A stretch of DNA of 64,000 nucleotides from DASZVB01 sp035545855 (GTDB taxonomy: Bacteria; Myxococcota_A; Polyangia; Polyangiales; Polyangiaceae). Shown here piece after piece: positions 28,315 through 36,341 of the stretch. Location of the stretch: NCBI GenBank assembly GCA_035545855.1, contig DASZXK010000174.1:20549-84548 (forward strand), read 5' to 3'. The number at the start of each line of letters is the position of its first letter. Position 1 is the stretch's first letter. Under the pieces are notes generated by a model. That model did no database searches and had not been told where the DNA came from. It saw only the letters and a list, made by a program, of their open reading frames with translations. The position numbers and the translations under genes were made by a program.

Positions 28315-29210
28315 CCCGCGGCCAGAAGAAGCGCCCCCCCCGGGCAAGCGTCGTGGAGGCGCCGAGCGAGTACGGCTTCGTCGCGAGCGACAGCCCGCCG
28401 CCCGGCCCCGTCGCGCCGAAAGCCCAGGCGACGGAGCCTGCGGGGAAGAGCCTCTGGGCGGTGCTCTGGGCGGGGGTGAGGCTCTCGCTCGGCATCGTCG
28501 CGGTCGTGTCGCTCTCGTTCGCCATCGCGTGGGGCGCCCATCGGTACGCGGTCACGTCCCCGCGGTTTTCCGTCCGGGAGTTCAAGGTGACCGGCAACCG
28601 GCACCACGGCGGAGCCGAGCTCGCGAAGATCGCCGGGCTCGAGAAGGGACAAAATCTCTTTTCCATCGACACCACCGGCGCGGAGCTCCGGCTCCTGGAA
28701 AACCCCTGGGTCAGCCAGGCCAAGGTCGGCCGAGAACTGCCCGGCATCATCCGGATCGACGTGACCGAGCGCGAGGCGGCCGGCGTCACGACGCTCGACG
28801 GCGTCCTCTATCTCGTGACCGCCGAGGGCGAGCCCTTCAAGCCCGTCGAGGGCAAGGATCCGACGGATTTGCCGGTCATCACCGGCATCACGCCCCGGGA
28901 TCTCGCGATCGACCGCGCGCGGGCCGTCGATCGCTACGCGCAGGCGCTCGAGGTGCTCCGCGAATACGCCGCGCTCCCCCTCGGCCGGCTGTACGAGGCG
29001 GAGGAACTCCACCTGGAACCCGATGGGAGCGTCGTCCTCACGGTCGGGAAGAAGGGGACCACCCTGCACCTCGGAAAAGGGCCGTTCCGGCAGAAGCTGC
29101 TCATGGCGGCCCGGGTCCTCGCCAAGGTCCAGGCGGGAGCCGAGCCCCCGGGGATCGTCTTCCTCGACAACGAGGCGCACCCCGAGCGGGTCGTGGTGCG
29201 GATGCGATGA
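28311..29210 (+). CDS. ftsQ: Cell division protein FtsQ
   Basis: Bitopic divisome protein of 299 aa. A basic cytoplasmic tail and Pro-rich segment (1-48) precede one membrane helix (about 57-78). Then come the POTRA domain (FSVREFKVTGNRHHGGAELAKIAGLEKGQNLFSID) and the beta domain typical of FtsQ/DivIB. FtsQ scaffolds FtsL and its partner and regulates septal synthesis. I chose GTG 28311, overlapping murC by 4 nt; a longer in-frame extension runs back into murC and is unlikely. Confidence 0.93.
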   Translation: MTRGQKKRPPRASVVEAPSEYGFVASDSPPPGPVAPKAQATEPAGKSLWAVLWAGVRLSLGIVAVVSLSFAIAWGAHRYAVTSPRFSVREFKVTGNRHHGGAELAKIAGLEKGQNLFSIDTTGAELRLLENPWVSQAKVGRELPGIIRIDVTEREAAGVTTLDGVLYLVTAEGEPFKPVEGKDPTDLPVITGITPRDLAIDRARAVDRYAQALEVLREYAALPLGRLYEAEELHLEPDGSVVLTVGKKGTTLHLGKGPFRQKLLMAARVLAKVQAGAEPPGIVFLDNEAHPERVVVRMR

Positions 29211-29336
29211 CGGCCATCGGGAGAACCACCGACGTGACGTCACAGGGGGTCAAAAGTTGGCCCCGTCTCCGCGTGCGTGGCAGCGTCGCCGGCGTTCCTC
29301 AAGGGAAAAAAGGCTGAAATCCCCGAAGTGACGACC
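29211..29336 (+). promoter_or_regulatory. ftsQ-ftsA intergenic region with palindrome and hairpin
   Basis: The only sizeable gap (126 bp) in an otherwise overlapping operon. It holds the 10-bp palindrome GTGACGTCAC (29234-29243), then an 8-bp stem with one wobble pair, GGGGTCAA-AAG-TTGGCCCC (29246-29264). No T-run follows the hairpin, so it is more likely an attenuator, processing site or operator than a terminator. A separate ftsA-ftsZ promoter here is plausible but no clear -35/-10 is visible. Confidence 0.4.
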
Positions 29337-30596
29337 ATGAGCCAGGGCAACATCATCGTAGGCCTCGACCTCGGCAGCACGAAAGTGTCGGCCGTCGTCG
29401 GCGAGGTCGACTCGGACGGCATCACGATCCTCGGGGTCGGGAACGTGCCGTGCCGGGGGCTTCGCAAGGGGGTCGTCTCGAACATCGACTGGACCGTCCG
29501 CTCGATCCGGGAGGCCATCGACGCCGCGCAGACGATGGCGGGCGTCGAGATCCAGACCGTCTACGCCGGCATCGCGGGCGGTCACATCCGGAGCCAGGTC
29601 TCGGAGGGCGTCGCCGCGATCTCGGGTCGCGAAGTGACGATGACGGACGTCGAGCGCGTCCTCGAAGGGGCCCGCGCCATCCCGGTCGACGCCGATCGGA
29701 TGATCCTCCACGCCCTGCCGCGCGAGTACATCGTCGACAATCAGGACGGCGTCCGGGATCCGGTCGGCATGAGCGGCGTCCGGCTCCAGGTCCGGGTGAA
29801 CCTCATCACGGCCGCGAGCTCCTGCGTCCAGAACGTGATCCGCTGCGTGGAGCGCTGCGGCCTGGAAGTCGCGGACGTCGTGCTCGAGCCCCTCGCGAGC
29901 GCGGACGCGGTCCTCTCCGACGACGAGAAGGAAATCGGCGTCGGCGTCATCGACATGGGCGGCGGCACGACGGACGTGCTCGTCTACGCCGACGGCGGCA
30001 TCGCCCACACGAGCGTCATCCCCGCGGGCGGCAACAACATCACGCGCGACGTCTCCGCCGGCCTCCGGACTCCGGGCGGCGAGGCCGAGCGGCTCAAGCG
30101 GAACTTCGGCTGTGCCCTCGGCCGTCTCGTCGGAGACGAAGAGGAGCTCGAGGTGCCGGGTGTCGGCGGGCACGGGCCGCGCAAAGTCGCGCGCCGCGTG
30201 CTCAGCGACATCATCGAGCCGCGGGTGGAAGAGATCTTCAGCGAGGCGCGGCGCCGCATCGAGGAAGCCGGGCTCATCGAGCAGATCAGCGCCGGCATCG
30301 TCCTCACGGGCGGCTCCGTGCTGATGGAAGGCATGATCGAGTGCGCCGAAGAGGTGCTCGGCATGCCGGTTCGACTCGGGTTTCCGGTGGGCGTGGAGGG
30401 CATCAAGCAGCTCGTCCAGGGCCCCCAGTTCGCGACGGGCGTCGGGCTCGTCCGCTACGGCGCGGCGCGGCTCACCGAGTCGCACGCGCGCGCGGAGGCC
30501 GCCCAGCGGCCTTCGCCCGAGCCGCGGATTGCGGCTCATGCTCCGGCACCCCAGAAGGGTGGAGGTTTCTGGACGTGGTTCAAAGCCGCGTTCTGA
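29337..30596 (+). CDS. ftsA: Cell division protein FtsA
   Basis: Actin-fold protein of 419 aa that anchors FtsZ to the membrane. Phosphate-1 motif VGLDLGSTKV near the N-terminus, the SHS2 (1C) region, phosphate-2 IDMGGGTTDV and the adenosine motif IVLTGGSVLMEG are present. The last 12 residues, with FWTWFKAAF, form the amphipathic membrane-targeting helix. I preferred ATG 29337, with GAAG nine bases upstream, over a GTG nine nucleotides earlier and longer extensions. ftsZ follows after 40 bp. Confidence 0.95.
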   Translation: MSQGNIIVGLDLGSTKVSAVVGEVDSDGITILGVGNVPCRGLRKGVVSNIDWTVRSIREAIDAAQTMAGVEIQTVYAGIAGGHIRSQVSEGVAAISGREVTMTDVERVLEGARAIPVDADRMILHALPREYIVDNQDGVRDPVGMSGVRLQVRVNLITAASSCVQNVIRCVERCGLEVADVVLEPLASADAVLSDDEKEIGVGVIDMGGGTTDVLVYADGGIAHTSVIPAGGNNITRDVSAGLRTPGGEAERLKRNFGCALGRLVGDEEELEVPGVGGHGPRKVARRVLSDIIEPRVEEIFSEARRRIEEAGLIEQISAGIVLTGGSVLMEGMIECAEEVLGMPVRLGFPVGVEGIKQLVQGPQFATGVGLVRYGAARLTESHARAEAAQRPSPEPRIAAHAPAPQKGGGFWTWFKAAF

Positions 30597-30636
30597 GGAT
30601 TCGAGCGCACTGAACTGATCTGAACGGAGAAGACTA

Positions 30637-31932
30637 ATGAGTTTCTCGATCGAGTTCGCGGACGAGATGTCAGCCTACAACGCCCGCATCAAGGTGATCG
30701 GGTGTGGTGGGTCCGGCGGCAACGCCATCAACACGATGATGCACTTCGGCCTGGAAGGAGTGGAGTTCATCGCCGTGAACACGGACGCGCAGGCGCTCAA
30801 TGCCAACGCTGCCCCCGTGAAGATCCCCATCGGGAGCGCCGTCACGAAGGGCCTCGGCGCGGGCGCCGACCCGGAGCGTGGCCGCAAGGCGGCTCTCGAG
30901 GACGTGACGCGTCTCAAGGAAGCCATCACCGGCGCCGACATGGTGTTCGTCACGGCCGGCATGGGCGGCGGCACCGGCACCGGCGCGGCCCCCATCGTCG
31001 CGCAGCTCGCTCGTGAAGAGGGCGCGCTCACCGTCGGCGTCGTCACGAAGCCGTTCATCTTCGAGGGCCGGAAGCGCGCCCGTCACGCGGAGCAGGGCCT
31101 GGCCGTCCTCTCCGAGCACGTGGACACGCTCATCACGATCCCGAACGAGAAGCTCATCACGCTCGCGGACGAAGAGATGACGTTCGTGGAGGCGTTCCGC
31201 AAGGCGGACGAGGTCCTCTACCAGGCCATCAAGGGGATCAGCGACCTCATCACCCAGGAAGGCATCGTGAACGTCGACTTCGCCGACGTCCGGGCCGTCA
31301 TGAGCAGCATGGGCCGCGCGCTCATGGGCACCGGCTGCGCCAAGGGCGACGGCCGCGCGCGCCTCGCGGCTCAGGAGGCGATCACCTCGCCGCTGCTCGA
31401 CGACATCTCCGTCGACGGCGCGACGGGCGTCCTCATCAACATCGTCGGCGGCCCCGACATGAAGATGCGGGAAATCCAGGAAGCCGCGACGCTCGTCCAG
31501 GAGCAGGCGCACGAGGACGCGAACATCATCTTCGGCGCGACCGTCGACGAGAGCATGGCCGACATGCTGAAGGTCACGGTCATCGCGACGGGCTTCGATC
31601 GGCAGAACGAGGAGCACGCGCACCTCATGAAGCAGGCGAGCCGCCAGCCGATGGAGCGCGAGGCCGCGCCGCAGACGCGCGCTTCCCACTCGATGCAACA
31701 CCCCCACGCGCACGGTCACCACTCGCACGCCCCGGAGATGGCGTTCGCGTCGCGACGCCCCGCGCCCTCCTCGGCGATGCACGCCCACTCGAGCGCGCCG
31801 CCGGCGTCCGGGCTCGGGTCGGCCCAGCTCCCCCAGCTCCGCGAGCGCATCACGTTCCCGTCGCAATCGTCGCAGGCCAGCATGGACCACGAGTGGGACA
31901 TCCCCACGTTCCAGCGCCGGAGCGGCGGCTGA
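30637..31932 (+). CDS. ftsZ: Cell division GTPase FtsZ
   Basis: Tubulin homologue of 431 aa forming the Z ring. The tubulin signature GGGTGTG is at residues 110-116, and the T7 synergy loop region with NVDFADVRAVM is intact. The C-terminal linker (about 335-410) is His-rich (HPHAHGHHSH), an uncommon composition. The C-terminal peptide keeps the core D-I-P-T-F that binds FtsA and other partners. A GGAG ribosome-binding site lies 8 nt before the ATG. A strong intrinsic terminator follows, so ftsZ ends the operon. Confidence 0.97.
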   Translation: MSFSIEFADEMSAYNARIKVIGCGGSGGNAINTMMHFGLEGVEFIAVNTDAQALNANAAPVKIPIGSAVTKGLGAGADPERGRKAALEDVTRLKEAITGADMVFVTAGMGGGTGTGAAPIVAQLAREEGALTVGVVTKPFIFEGRKRARHAEQGLAVLSEHVDTLITIPNEKLITLADEEMTFVEAFRKADEVLYQAIKGISDLITQEGIVNVDFADVRAVMSSMGRALMGTGCAKGDGRARLAAQEAITSPLLDDISVDGATGVLINIVGGPDMKMREIQEAATLVQEQAHEDANIIFGATVDESMADMLKVTVIATGFDRQNEEHAHLMKQASRQPMEREAAPQTRASHSMQHPHAHGHHSHAPEMAFASRRPAPSSAMHAHSSAPPASGLGSAQLPQLRERITFPSQSSQASMDHEWDIPTFQRRSGG

Positions 31933-31969
31933 CGGACATTTTTCCCTTTCTTCGCCCCTCCTGAAAGCC

Positions 31970-32010
31970 GAACTGCCCTCTCGTGCCCTCCGAGAGGGCA
32001 GTTCTTTGTT
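31970..32010 (+). terminator. Intrinsic terminator after ftsZ
   Basis: Perfect 14-bp stem GAACTGCCCTCTCG (31970-31983) / CGAGAGGGCAGTTC (31991-32004), 7-nt loop TGCCCTC, then TTTGTT. It lies 38 bp after the ftsZ stop and is the clearest factor-independent terminator in the window. Confidence 0.9.
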
Positions 32011-32093
32011 CGGCACGGGTTCCCGACCGCCGGCAAATCGGGCGCGCGCTCGCCGTGCTCGCGGGGTCGTGGAACGGCTGGACCACTCGGGGG

Positions 32094-32156
32094 GCGAATA
32101 GTTTGTATACAAACTGTCCGGGGAGGAGATATCCCCCACGGCGCCGTTGGCCGTGC
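32094..32156. repeat. Palindrome repeat unit, copy B2
   Basis: Perfect palindrome AGTTTGTATACAAACT at 32100-32115, then GTCCGGGGAGGAGATATCCC and CACGGCGCCGTTGGCCGTGC; differs from B1 at only a few positions. Confidence 0.85.
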
Positions 32157-32190
32157 TCGCGGGGACGTGGAACGGCTGGACCAATCGGGG

Positions 32191-32252
32191 GCGAATGGTT
32201 TGTATACAAACTGTCCGGGGAGGAGATACCCCCACGGCGTCGTTCGCCGTGC
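32191..32252. repeat. Palindrome repeat unit, copy B3
   Basis: The palindrome core GTTTGTATACAAAC is at 32198-32211; the outermost base pair is lost (G instead of A on the left). The following GTCCGGGGAGGAGATACCC is conserved. It ends 14 bp before the stop codon of the convergent lipoprotein gene. Confidence 0.85.
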
Positions 32253-32266
32253 GGCTCCCGTGGGCG

Positions 32267-32545
32267 TCAGTTGCAGCAGGGGCCGGAGGGATCGAGCCAG
32301 CAGCAGACGCCGCTGCAGATCTTCCATCCGTTGGACTGCGTGTGGCACTTGTCGGCGCAGCCGTTCGCGGCGCCGCCGTTGGAGGTGCCGGCGGCGCTGC
32401 TTCCGCCGTGACCGGGGGCCCCGCCGGTGCCGTCCACGGGTTCCTGGCCGGTGCCGGTCGAGTCGTCTCCACATCCGGCGATGCCGACGCCGAGGGCGCC
32501 GGCGCCGACCACGACGAGCGTGTGATAGAGCTTCGCGGTCTGCAT
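32267..32545 (-). CDS. Small Cys-rich lipoprotein
   Basis: Protein of 92 aa with a lipoprotein signal (GVGIAGC, Cys about 24), a Gly/Ser/Thr-rich tether, and a Cys-rich C-terminal half with six or more cysteines in the pattern C..C....C..CC....CC, probably a small disulfide-bonded domain. An ideal Shine-Dalgarno AGGAGG lies 6 nt before the ATG at 32545, so I reject longer upstream starts. It is divergent from the von Willebrand A lipoprotein gene. No family is recognised; similar tethered Cys-rich lipoproteins are abundant in myxobacteria. Confidence 0.75.
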   Translation of the reverse strand: MQTAKLYHTLVVVGAGALGVGIAGCGDDSTGTGQEPVDGTGGAPGHGGSSAAGTSNGGAANGCADKCHTQSNGWKICSGVCCWLDPSGPCCN

Positions 32546-32640
32546 GCGACCTCCTAGTGTGGGAGATGGTCGCAGCGGATTCGGGGGCGCGTCAACCGGC
32601 GCCTTTCGCGGAGCGGATTCGCGTGGGACATTCGAAGGCA

Positions 32641-34056
32641 ATGAGCTCGGCGCGTCCGCTTCGGTGGGTCGGAGTGGCGCTCGTTCTCTCGTCGCTCGTT
32701 CGCTGCGGCAGCCACGAGCGAAATCCGTGGCTCGGGCGTCCGCCCTCGCCCCCGCGAGACGGCGGGGGTGGCGGCGCCGACTCCGGGCTCCAGTTCGGCG
32801 CGGCGGGCGACATCGGGAGCGTGGTCTTTCCGGACGGCTCCGCGTGCGCGGCCGAGGTGCGTCGCGCGGAGCTCCTCCCGCTCGATCTGCACGTGCTCCT
32901 CGATCGCTCGGGCTCGATGGCGGGCGTGACGAGCTCGGGCGCTACGAAATGGGACGCGGTCACCGCGGCGATCCGCGGGTTCGTGCAGGAAGACGGCTCG
33001 ACGGGGCTCCGGGTCGGGATGCAGTACTTCCCGCTCCTCCGCCCCGGCGTCCCGAGCTCCTGCACCGCGGACGCCGACTGTGGTCCTGGCGCGCCGTGTC
33101 TTCTCAAGGCGTGCCTGAACGCGCCCGACGTCGTTCCGTGCTCCCTCGACGCCGATTGCGCCGACGGGCCGTGCGTCGACGTCGGCTGGTGCGAGCTCGC
33201 GCCGCCGAGCGGCGCTCCGCTCTACTGCACGCCGGTCGGGATCACCTGCCCCGATCCGTACGGGAAGTGCGTGGACATCCCGAGGCGGCCCTGCGTGAAT
33301 GGCATCGACTGCAGCTCGGAGCGCTACCGGCAGCTCGACGTGGACGTCGTTCCCGTGCCGGCGGGCGCGGACGCCATCCTCGCGTCGATCTACCGGCAAG
33401 CGCCCGACGGCGATACGCCGACCGGCCCAGCCCTGGCCGGAGCGATCCAGGGTGCGAAGGACGGTCTCGCGGCGAACCCGGGGCACACGGTCGCGGTGGT
33501 GCTCGCCACCGACGGGCTTCCGACGACGTGCGATCCGAAGGACATCACGGACGTCGCCGCGATCGCGCGGACGGCCGCCGCCGGCACTCCCGCGGTCCTC
33601 ACGTTCGTCGTCGGGGTGTTCGCGAGCACCGACACCGCGAGCCCGGGGAACCTCGACGCCATCGCGGTCGCCGGCGGCACCGACCACGCCTTCGTCGCGG
33701 ACCCTTCGCACGACCTCACCGTCGAGTTCCGGGACGCGCTCGACGCGATCCGGGTCTCCTCGTTCCTCTCGTGCGAGCTCTCGATTCCGGCGAACACGTC
33801 GACGACGAAGGACCTCGACTACGATCGCGTGAACCTCACCCTCGCCGACTCGCGCGGCCGCCCGACGCAGCTCCTCTCGGTCGCGACGAGCGACGCTTGC
33901 GGCGAGGCGCCGGGCCTCGGCTGGTACTACGACGTGCCGCGAGGGGAGGGGACGCCGACGAAGGTGGAGCTCTGCCCCGACGTCTGCCGGCGCTACCGAC
34001 GGACCGTCGGAGCGACGCTCTCCTTCCAGGTGGGGTGCAGAACCATTGCAAGATAG
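32641..34056 (+). CDS. Von Willebrand factor A-domain lipoprotein
   Basis: Exported protein of 471 aa. The signal peptide ends at a Cys (C22), but with Arg before it, so lipidation is uncertain. The vWA domain carries an intact MIDAS motif D88-x-S90-x-S92 and the downstream LATDGLPTTCD acidic segment. Inserted in the domain (about residues 140-230) is a Cys-rich stretch with repeated C-x-D-x-D-C units, typical of myxobacterial extracellular proteins. The vWA fold mediates metal-dependent protein binding; the ligand is unknown. Start chosen at ATG 32641 with AAGG upstream. Confidence 0.85.
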   Translation: MSSARPLRWVGVALVLSSLVRCGSHERNPWLGRPPSPPRDGGGGGADSGLQFGAAGDIGSVVFPDGSACAAEVRRAELLPLDLHVLLDRSGSMAGVTSSGATKWDAVTAAIRGFVQEDGSTGLRVGMQYFPLLRPGVPSSCTADADCGPGAPCLLKACLNAPDVVPCSLDADCADGPCVDVGWCELAPPSGAPLYCTPVGITCPDPYGKCVDIPRRPCVNGIDCSSERYRQLDVDVVPVPAGADAILASIYRQAPDGDTPTGPALAGAIQGAKDGLAANPGHTVAVVLATDGLPTTCDPKDITDVAAIARTAAAGTPAVLTFVVGVFASTDTASPGNLDAIAVAGGTDHAFVADPSHDLTVEFRDALDAIRVSSFLSCELSIPANTSTTKDLDYDRVNLTLADSRGRPTQLLSVATSDACGEAPGLGWYYDVPRGEGTPTKVELCPDVCRRYRRTVGATLSFQVGCRTIAR

Positions 34057-34113
34057 CGATAATAATTAGAATTTTTGAATTCTCAAAATAAGTGCATCGG
34101 TCAGAATTCAATG
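34057..34113. other. AT-rich island upstream of the COQ4-like gene
   Basis: About 55 bp of strikingly AT-rich sequence in a 70 % GC genome. It contains TTTTGA-ATTC-TCAAAA (6-bp inverted arms) and a second GAATTC at 34103-34108. It may act as an UP-like element or as an operator for the promoter that follows. Confidence 0.5.
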
Positions 34114-34143
34114 TTGACAGTCGATGGTGTCGCAGTTAAGAAT
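34114..34143 (+). promoter_or_regulatory. Sigma-70-type promoter of the COQ4-like gene
   Basis: Perfect -35 TTGACA (34114-34119), 18-nt spacer, AAGAAT (34138-34143; TAAGAA with 17 nt is the alternative). The predicted start point coincides with the ATG at 34150, and no Shine-Dalgarno is present, so the mRNA is probably leaderless. Confidence 0.6.
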
Positions 34144-34149
34144 GTGCCC

Positions 34150-34923
34150 ATGAGCACTGCGACGGAACTCACTGTCTCTCACGACAACCCGATCCGCTGG
34201 GGTGAAGCGCTCTCCGCCCTCGTGACGCTCGCGCAGGACACGAGCCGGACGGACGCCGTCTTCACCATCATCTCCGCGCTGACTGGCAACAGCTTCGAGC
34301 GCACGTACCAGGCCTTCGTGAAGACCGCGCACGGTCAGAAGCTCCTCCGCGAGCGGCCGAGTCTGATGAGCCGGCTCGAGGATCGCGATGCGCTGCGCGC
34401 GATGCCGGAGGGCAGCCTCGGGCGCGAGTACCTGAAGTTCATGGAGAACGGGCAGCTCACGGCGGGCGGCCTCGTGGACGCGCAGACGACGGGCACGGAT
34501 CCGAACGAGGCCCTCGACCTCGACGAGGATCGCCGGTACGTCGCGGACCGCATCCGCGATCAGCACGATCTCTGGCACGTGCTCACCGACTACGGCTGCG
34601 ACGACACGGGCGAGATCGCGAACCTCTGGTTCTCGGTCGGGCAGTTCGGAAACCCGGGAATGGCGTTCATCGCCTTCATGGGCGGTCTCGACGGGCTCGG
34701 CTACGGGCCGGCCTGGGTCAGGTACTGCTACCGCGCCTTCCTGCGCGGGAAGTACGCCGCGCGGCTCGTCTCGGAGCCGCTCGAGGAGATGCTCGCGCTT
34801 CCCATCGACGAGGTCCGTCGCCGGCTCGGGATCGCCCGAACGTGCGAGCTCCACCCGGAAGGGATCCGGTTCGGGTATCGCCGCGACCGAAAGCTCGGCG
34901 CGGTGCCCGCGCTCGCGGCCTGA
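34150..34923 (+). CDS. COQ4-family protein
   Basis: Protein of 257 aa matching the COQ4 family. The zinc-binding motif HDxxH-x11-E is exact: H139, D140, H143 and E155. Eukaryotic COQ4 takes part in ubiquinone biosynthesis (recent work links it to oxidative decarboxylation of the ring at C1). Bacterial homologues are less studied, and no other quinone gene lies nearby, so the role here is inferred only. I chose ATG 34150, which sits 6 nt after the -10 box; earlier in-frame starts lie within the promoter. Confidence 0.85.
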   Translation: MSTATELTVSHDNPIRWGEALSALVTLAQDTSRTDAVFTIISALTGNSFERTYQAFVKTAHGQKLLRERPSLMSRLEDRDALRAMPEGSLGREYLKFMENGQLTAGGLVDAQTTGTDPNEALDLDEDRRYVADRIRDQHDLWHVLTDYGCDDTGEIANLWFSVGQFGNPGMAFIAFMGGLDGLGYGPAWVRYCYRAFLRGKYAARLVSEPLEEMLALPIDEVRRRLGIARTCELHPEGIRFGYRRDRKLGAVPALAA

Positions 34924-34928
34924 CGCTC

Positions 34929-34969
34929 GATCCCTCCTGGCGCCACGCCGTCTCTATTTCGGAGGGATC
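34929..34969. terminator. Bidirectional terminator between convergent genes
   Basis: Nine-bp perfect arms GATCCCTCC (34929-34937) and GGAGGGATC (34961-34969) enclose a 23-nt loop with an inner GGCG/CGCC pair. It lies just after the COQ4-like stop and includes the stop of the opposing gene. Confidence 0.5.
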
Positions 34970-36279
34970 CAGAGCGGCTCCCCCACCGTGAGCCGGTACC
35001 TCGGATCGACGTCGTTTTCCCGCGCGAGACGCGTGGGATCCACCTGATACCGGGCGGCGATGTCCGCGAGCGTTTCGCCGGGGAGCACGGTGTGGAGGCG
35101 GTGCGCCGCGTGCGCCGGGTCGTCCTCGGGCCACGTCTTCGGATAGGTTTCCACGGTCGCGCGCCGCGAATCGACGACTGCGTCGTGCATCGTCCTCCGG
35201 ACGGTCTCCGGCGTCACCCGGGCGAACGCGTCCACGTTCGCGAACGCGGCGCGAGCGTCGCCGTGGACGAGCTCGGCGAGCGCGAGCCTCCGGCTGCGCT
35301 CCTCCACGTCGTCCCACGCTTCGAGCGCGCGCAGACGGAGGCGAGCCGCCGTGCGCCGGACGTCCACCGTGGACGGCCCGACGAGCCGCGTCTGCTTCAA
35401 CGCGCCGTCGACGAATCGACGAATTCGATCCAGAGGGCCCTTCGTGCTCGCATCCACGCGAACGCCGTACAGGGCGCCGCCCTCGCCTCCTGACAGGAGC
35501 AGTTCCGTGCGGCGCGCGAGCCCGCGCTTCACGAGCAGCGCGTGGAGCCGACCGCCGCCCTCGCCGGCGAGGAGCTCGAAGCCGATCCGGAGACTCGCCA
35601 TCTCGACCGGCGTCGCCTCGGGAACTGCCCACACGTAGTCGACGCCGGGCGCGTCCCGGTCGACGTCGAGCACGGTGAGGCGCTCCGTCGTCTGGTGGAG
35701 CGTCCAGGGTGCGGGCGCGCCGTCCTTCGCGGGACGCGTCGCGCCGAGTGCGCGCTCGACGACCGTCCAGGGTTCGGGTCCGACAGCCCCCGCGACGGCG
35801 ACCGCATGTCCCCGCGGGGCTTCGGGCGGATCGCTTCCCTCGAGCGCGAGGGCGCGTGCGAGCGTCGCGGTATCGGGCGGCGGTCGGCCCTCGTCGTCGC
35901 TCGCGAGTCTCCGCTTCACGACGTCGAGCGAGAACGCGAGCTCGTCCGGTGCCGACGACAGACAGGCGACGGAGACGCCGGAGCGCTCGTCGTCGTGTTC
36001 CGTCACTCCGTGCGCGGCGAGCGTCCGCGCATCGGCGAGCGTCCCTGGGCTCGCGGGTTCCGTCGCGACGCACACGGCGACGCTCGCGCGCGTCGGGTCG
36101 TTCTGGAGCGCCACGGGCGCGCCGGCCGCGGTCAGTCGTCGCTCCACGTCGCCGAACGCCGGACCCGCGCTCGCGGCCCAGGGCGCCGCCGAGAGAGCGG
36201 CGGAGACGGCCATGCCGACGAGCACGGGCCGAGGAAGGCGCTCCGCAAGAGGAAGAAAGTGTCCGGGGGAGTTGCGCAT
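34954..36279 (-). CDS. Exported M16-peptidase-like protein with C-terminal LysM domain
   Basis: Protein of 441 aa with an N-terminal signal peptide (about 1-38, ASA cleavage). The body resembles the M16 (pitrilysin/processing peptidase) fold; the stretch LLAGEGGGRLHALLVKRGLA matches the typical second-half segment. The HxxEH zinc motif is not found, so this is probably a non-catalytic M16 homologue or partner subunit. The last 45 residues form a LysM peptidoglycan-binding domain (HTVLPGETLADIAARYQVD, then WIPPK), so it likely sits on the wall. It is divergent from the thioredoxin-fold lipoprotein (62 bp). Confidence 0.7.
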   Translation of the reverse strand: MRNSPGHFLPLAERLPRPVLVGMAVSAALSAAPWAASAGPAFGDVERRLTAAGAPVALQNDPTRASVAVCVATEPASPGTLADARTLAAHGVTEHDDERSGVSVACLSSAPDELAFSLDVVKRRLASDDEGRPPPDTATLARALALEGSDPPEAPRGHAVAVAGAVGPEPWTVVERALGATRPAKDGAPAPWTLHQTTERLTVLDVDRDAPGVDYVWAVPEATPVEMASLRIGFELLAGEGGGRLHALLVKRGLARRTELLLSGGEGGALYGVRVDASTKGPLDRIRRFVDGALKQTRLVGPSTVDVRRTAARLRLRALEAWDDVEERSRRLALAELVHGDARAAFANVDAFARVTPETVRRTMHDAVVDSRRATVETYPKTWPEDDPAHAAHRLHTVLPGETLADIAARYQVDPTRLARENDVDPRYRLTVGEPLWIPPK

Positions 36280-36341
36280 TTTTCGTACAGTCGGCGGAGC
36301 CGGCTCGGCGATTGGTCGCCTGCGTGCTATCCGAGAGTGCA

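Larger units (their letters stand above)
32011..32266. repeat. Gene-free mosaic repeat block 2
   Basis: Between the ftsZ terminator and the end of a convergent lipoprotein gene. It consists of the shared module CGCTCGCCGTGCTCGCGGGG plus GTGGAACGGCTGGACC, alternating with two palindrome units (from 32094 and 32191) at a 97-bp period. No hairpin-rich A unit is present here. No gene is called. Confidence 0.8.

Noticed and set aside
29234..29243. GTGACGTCAC as a specific transcription-factor site
   Set aside because: It is a short palindrome that occurs readily in GC-rich DNA; no known cognate regulator. Kept only as part of the gap description.
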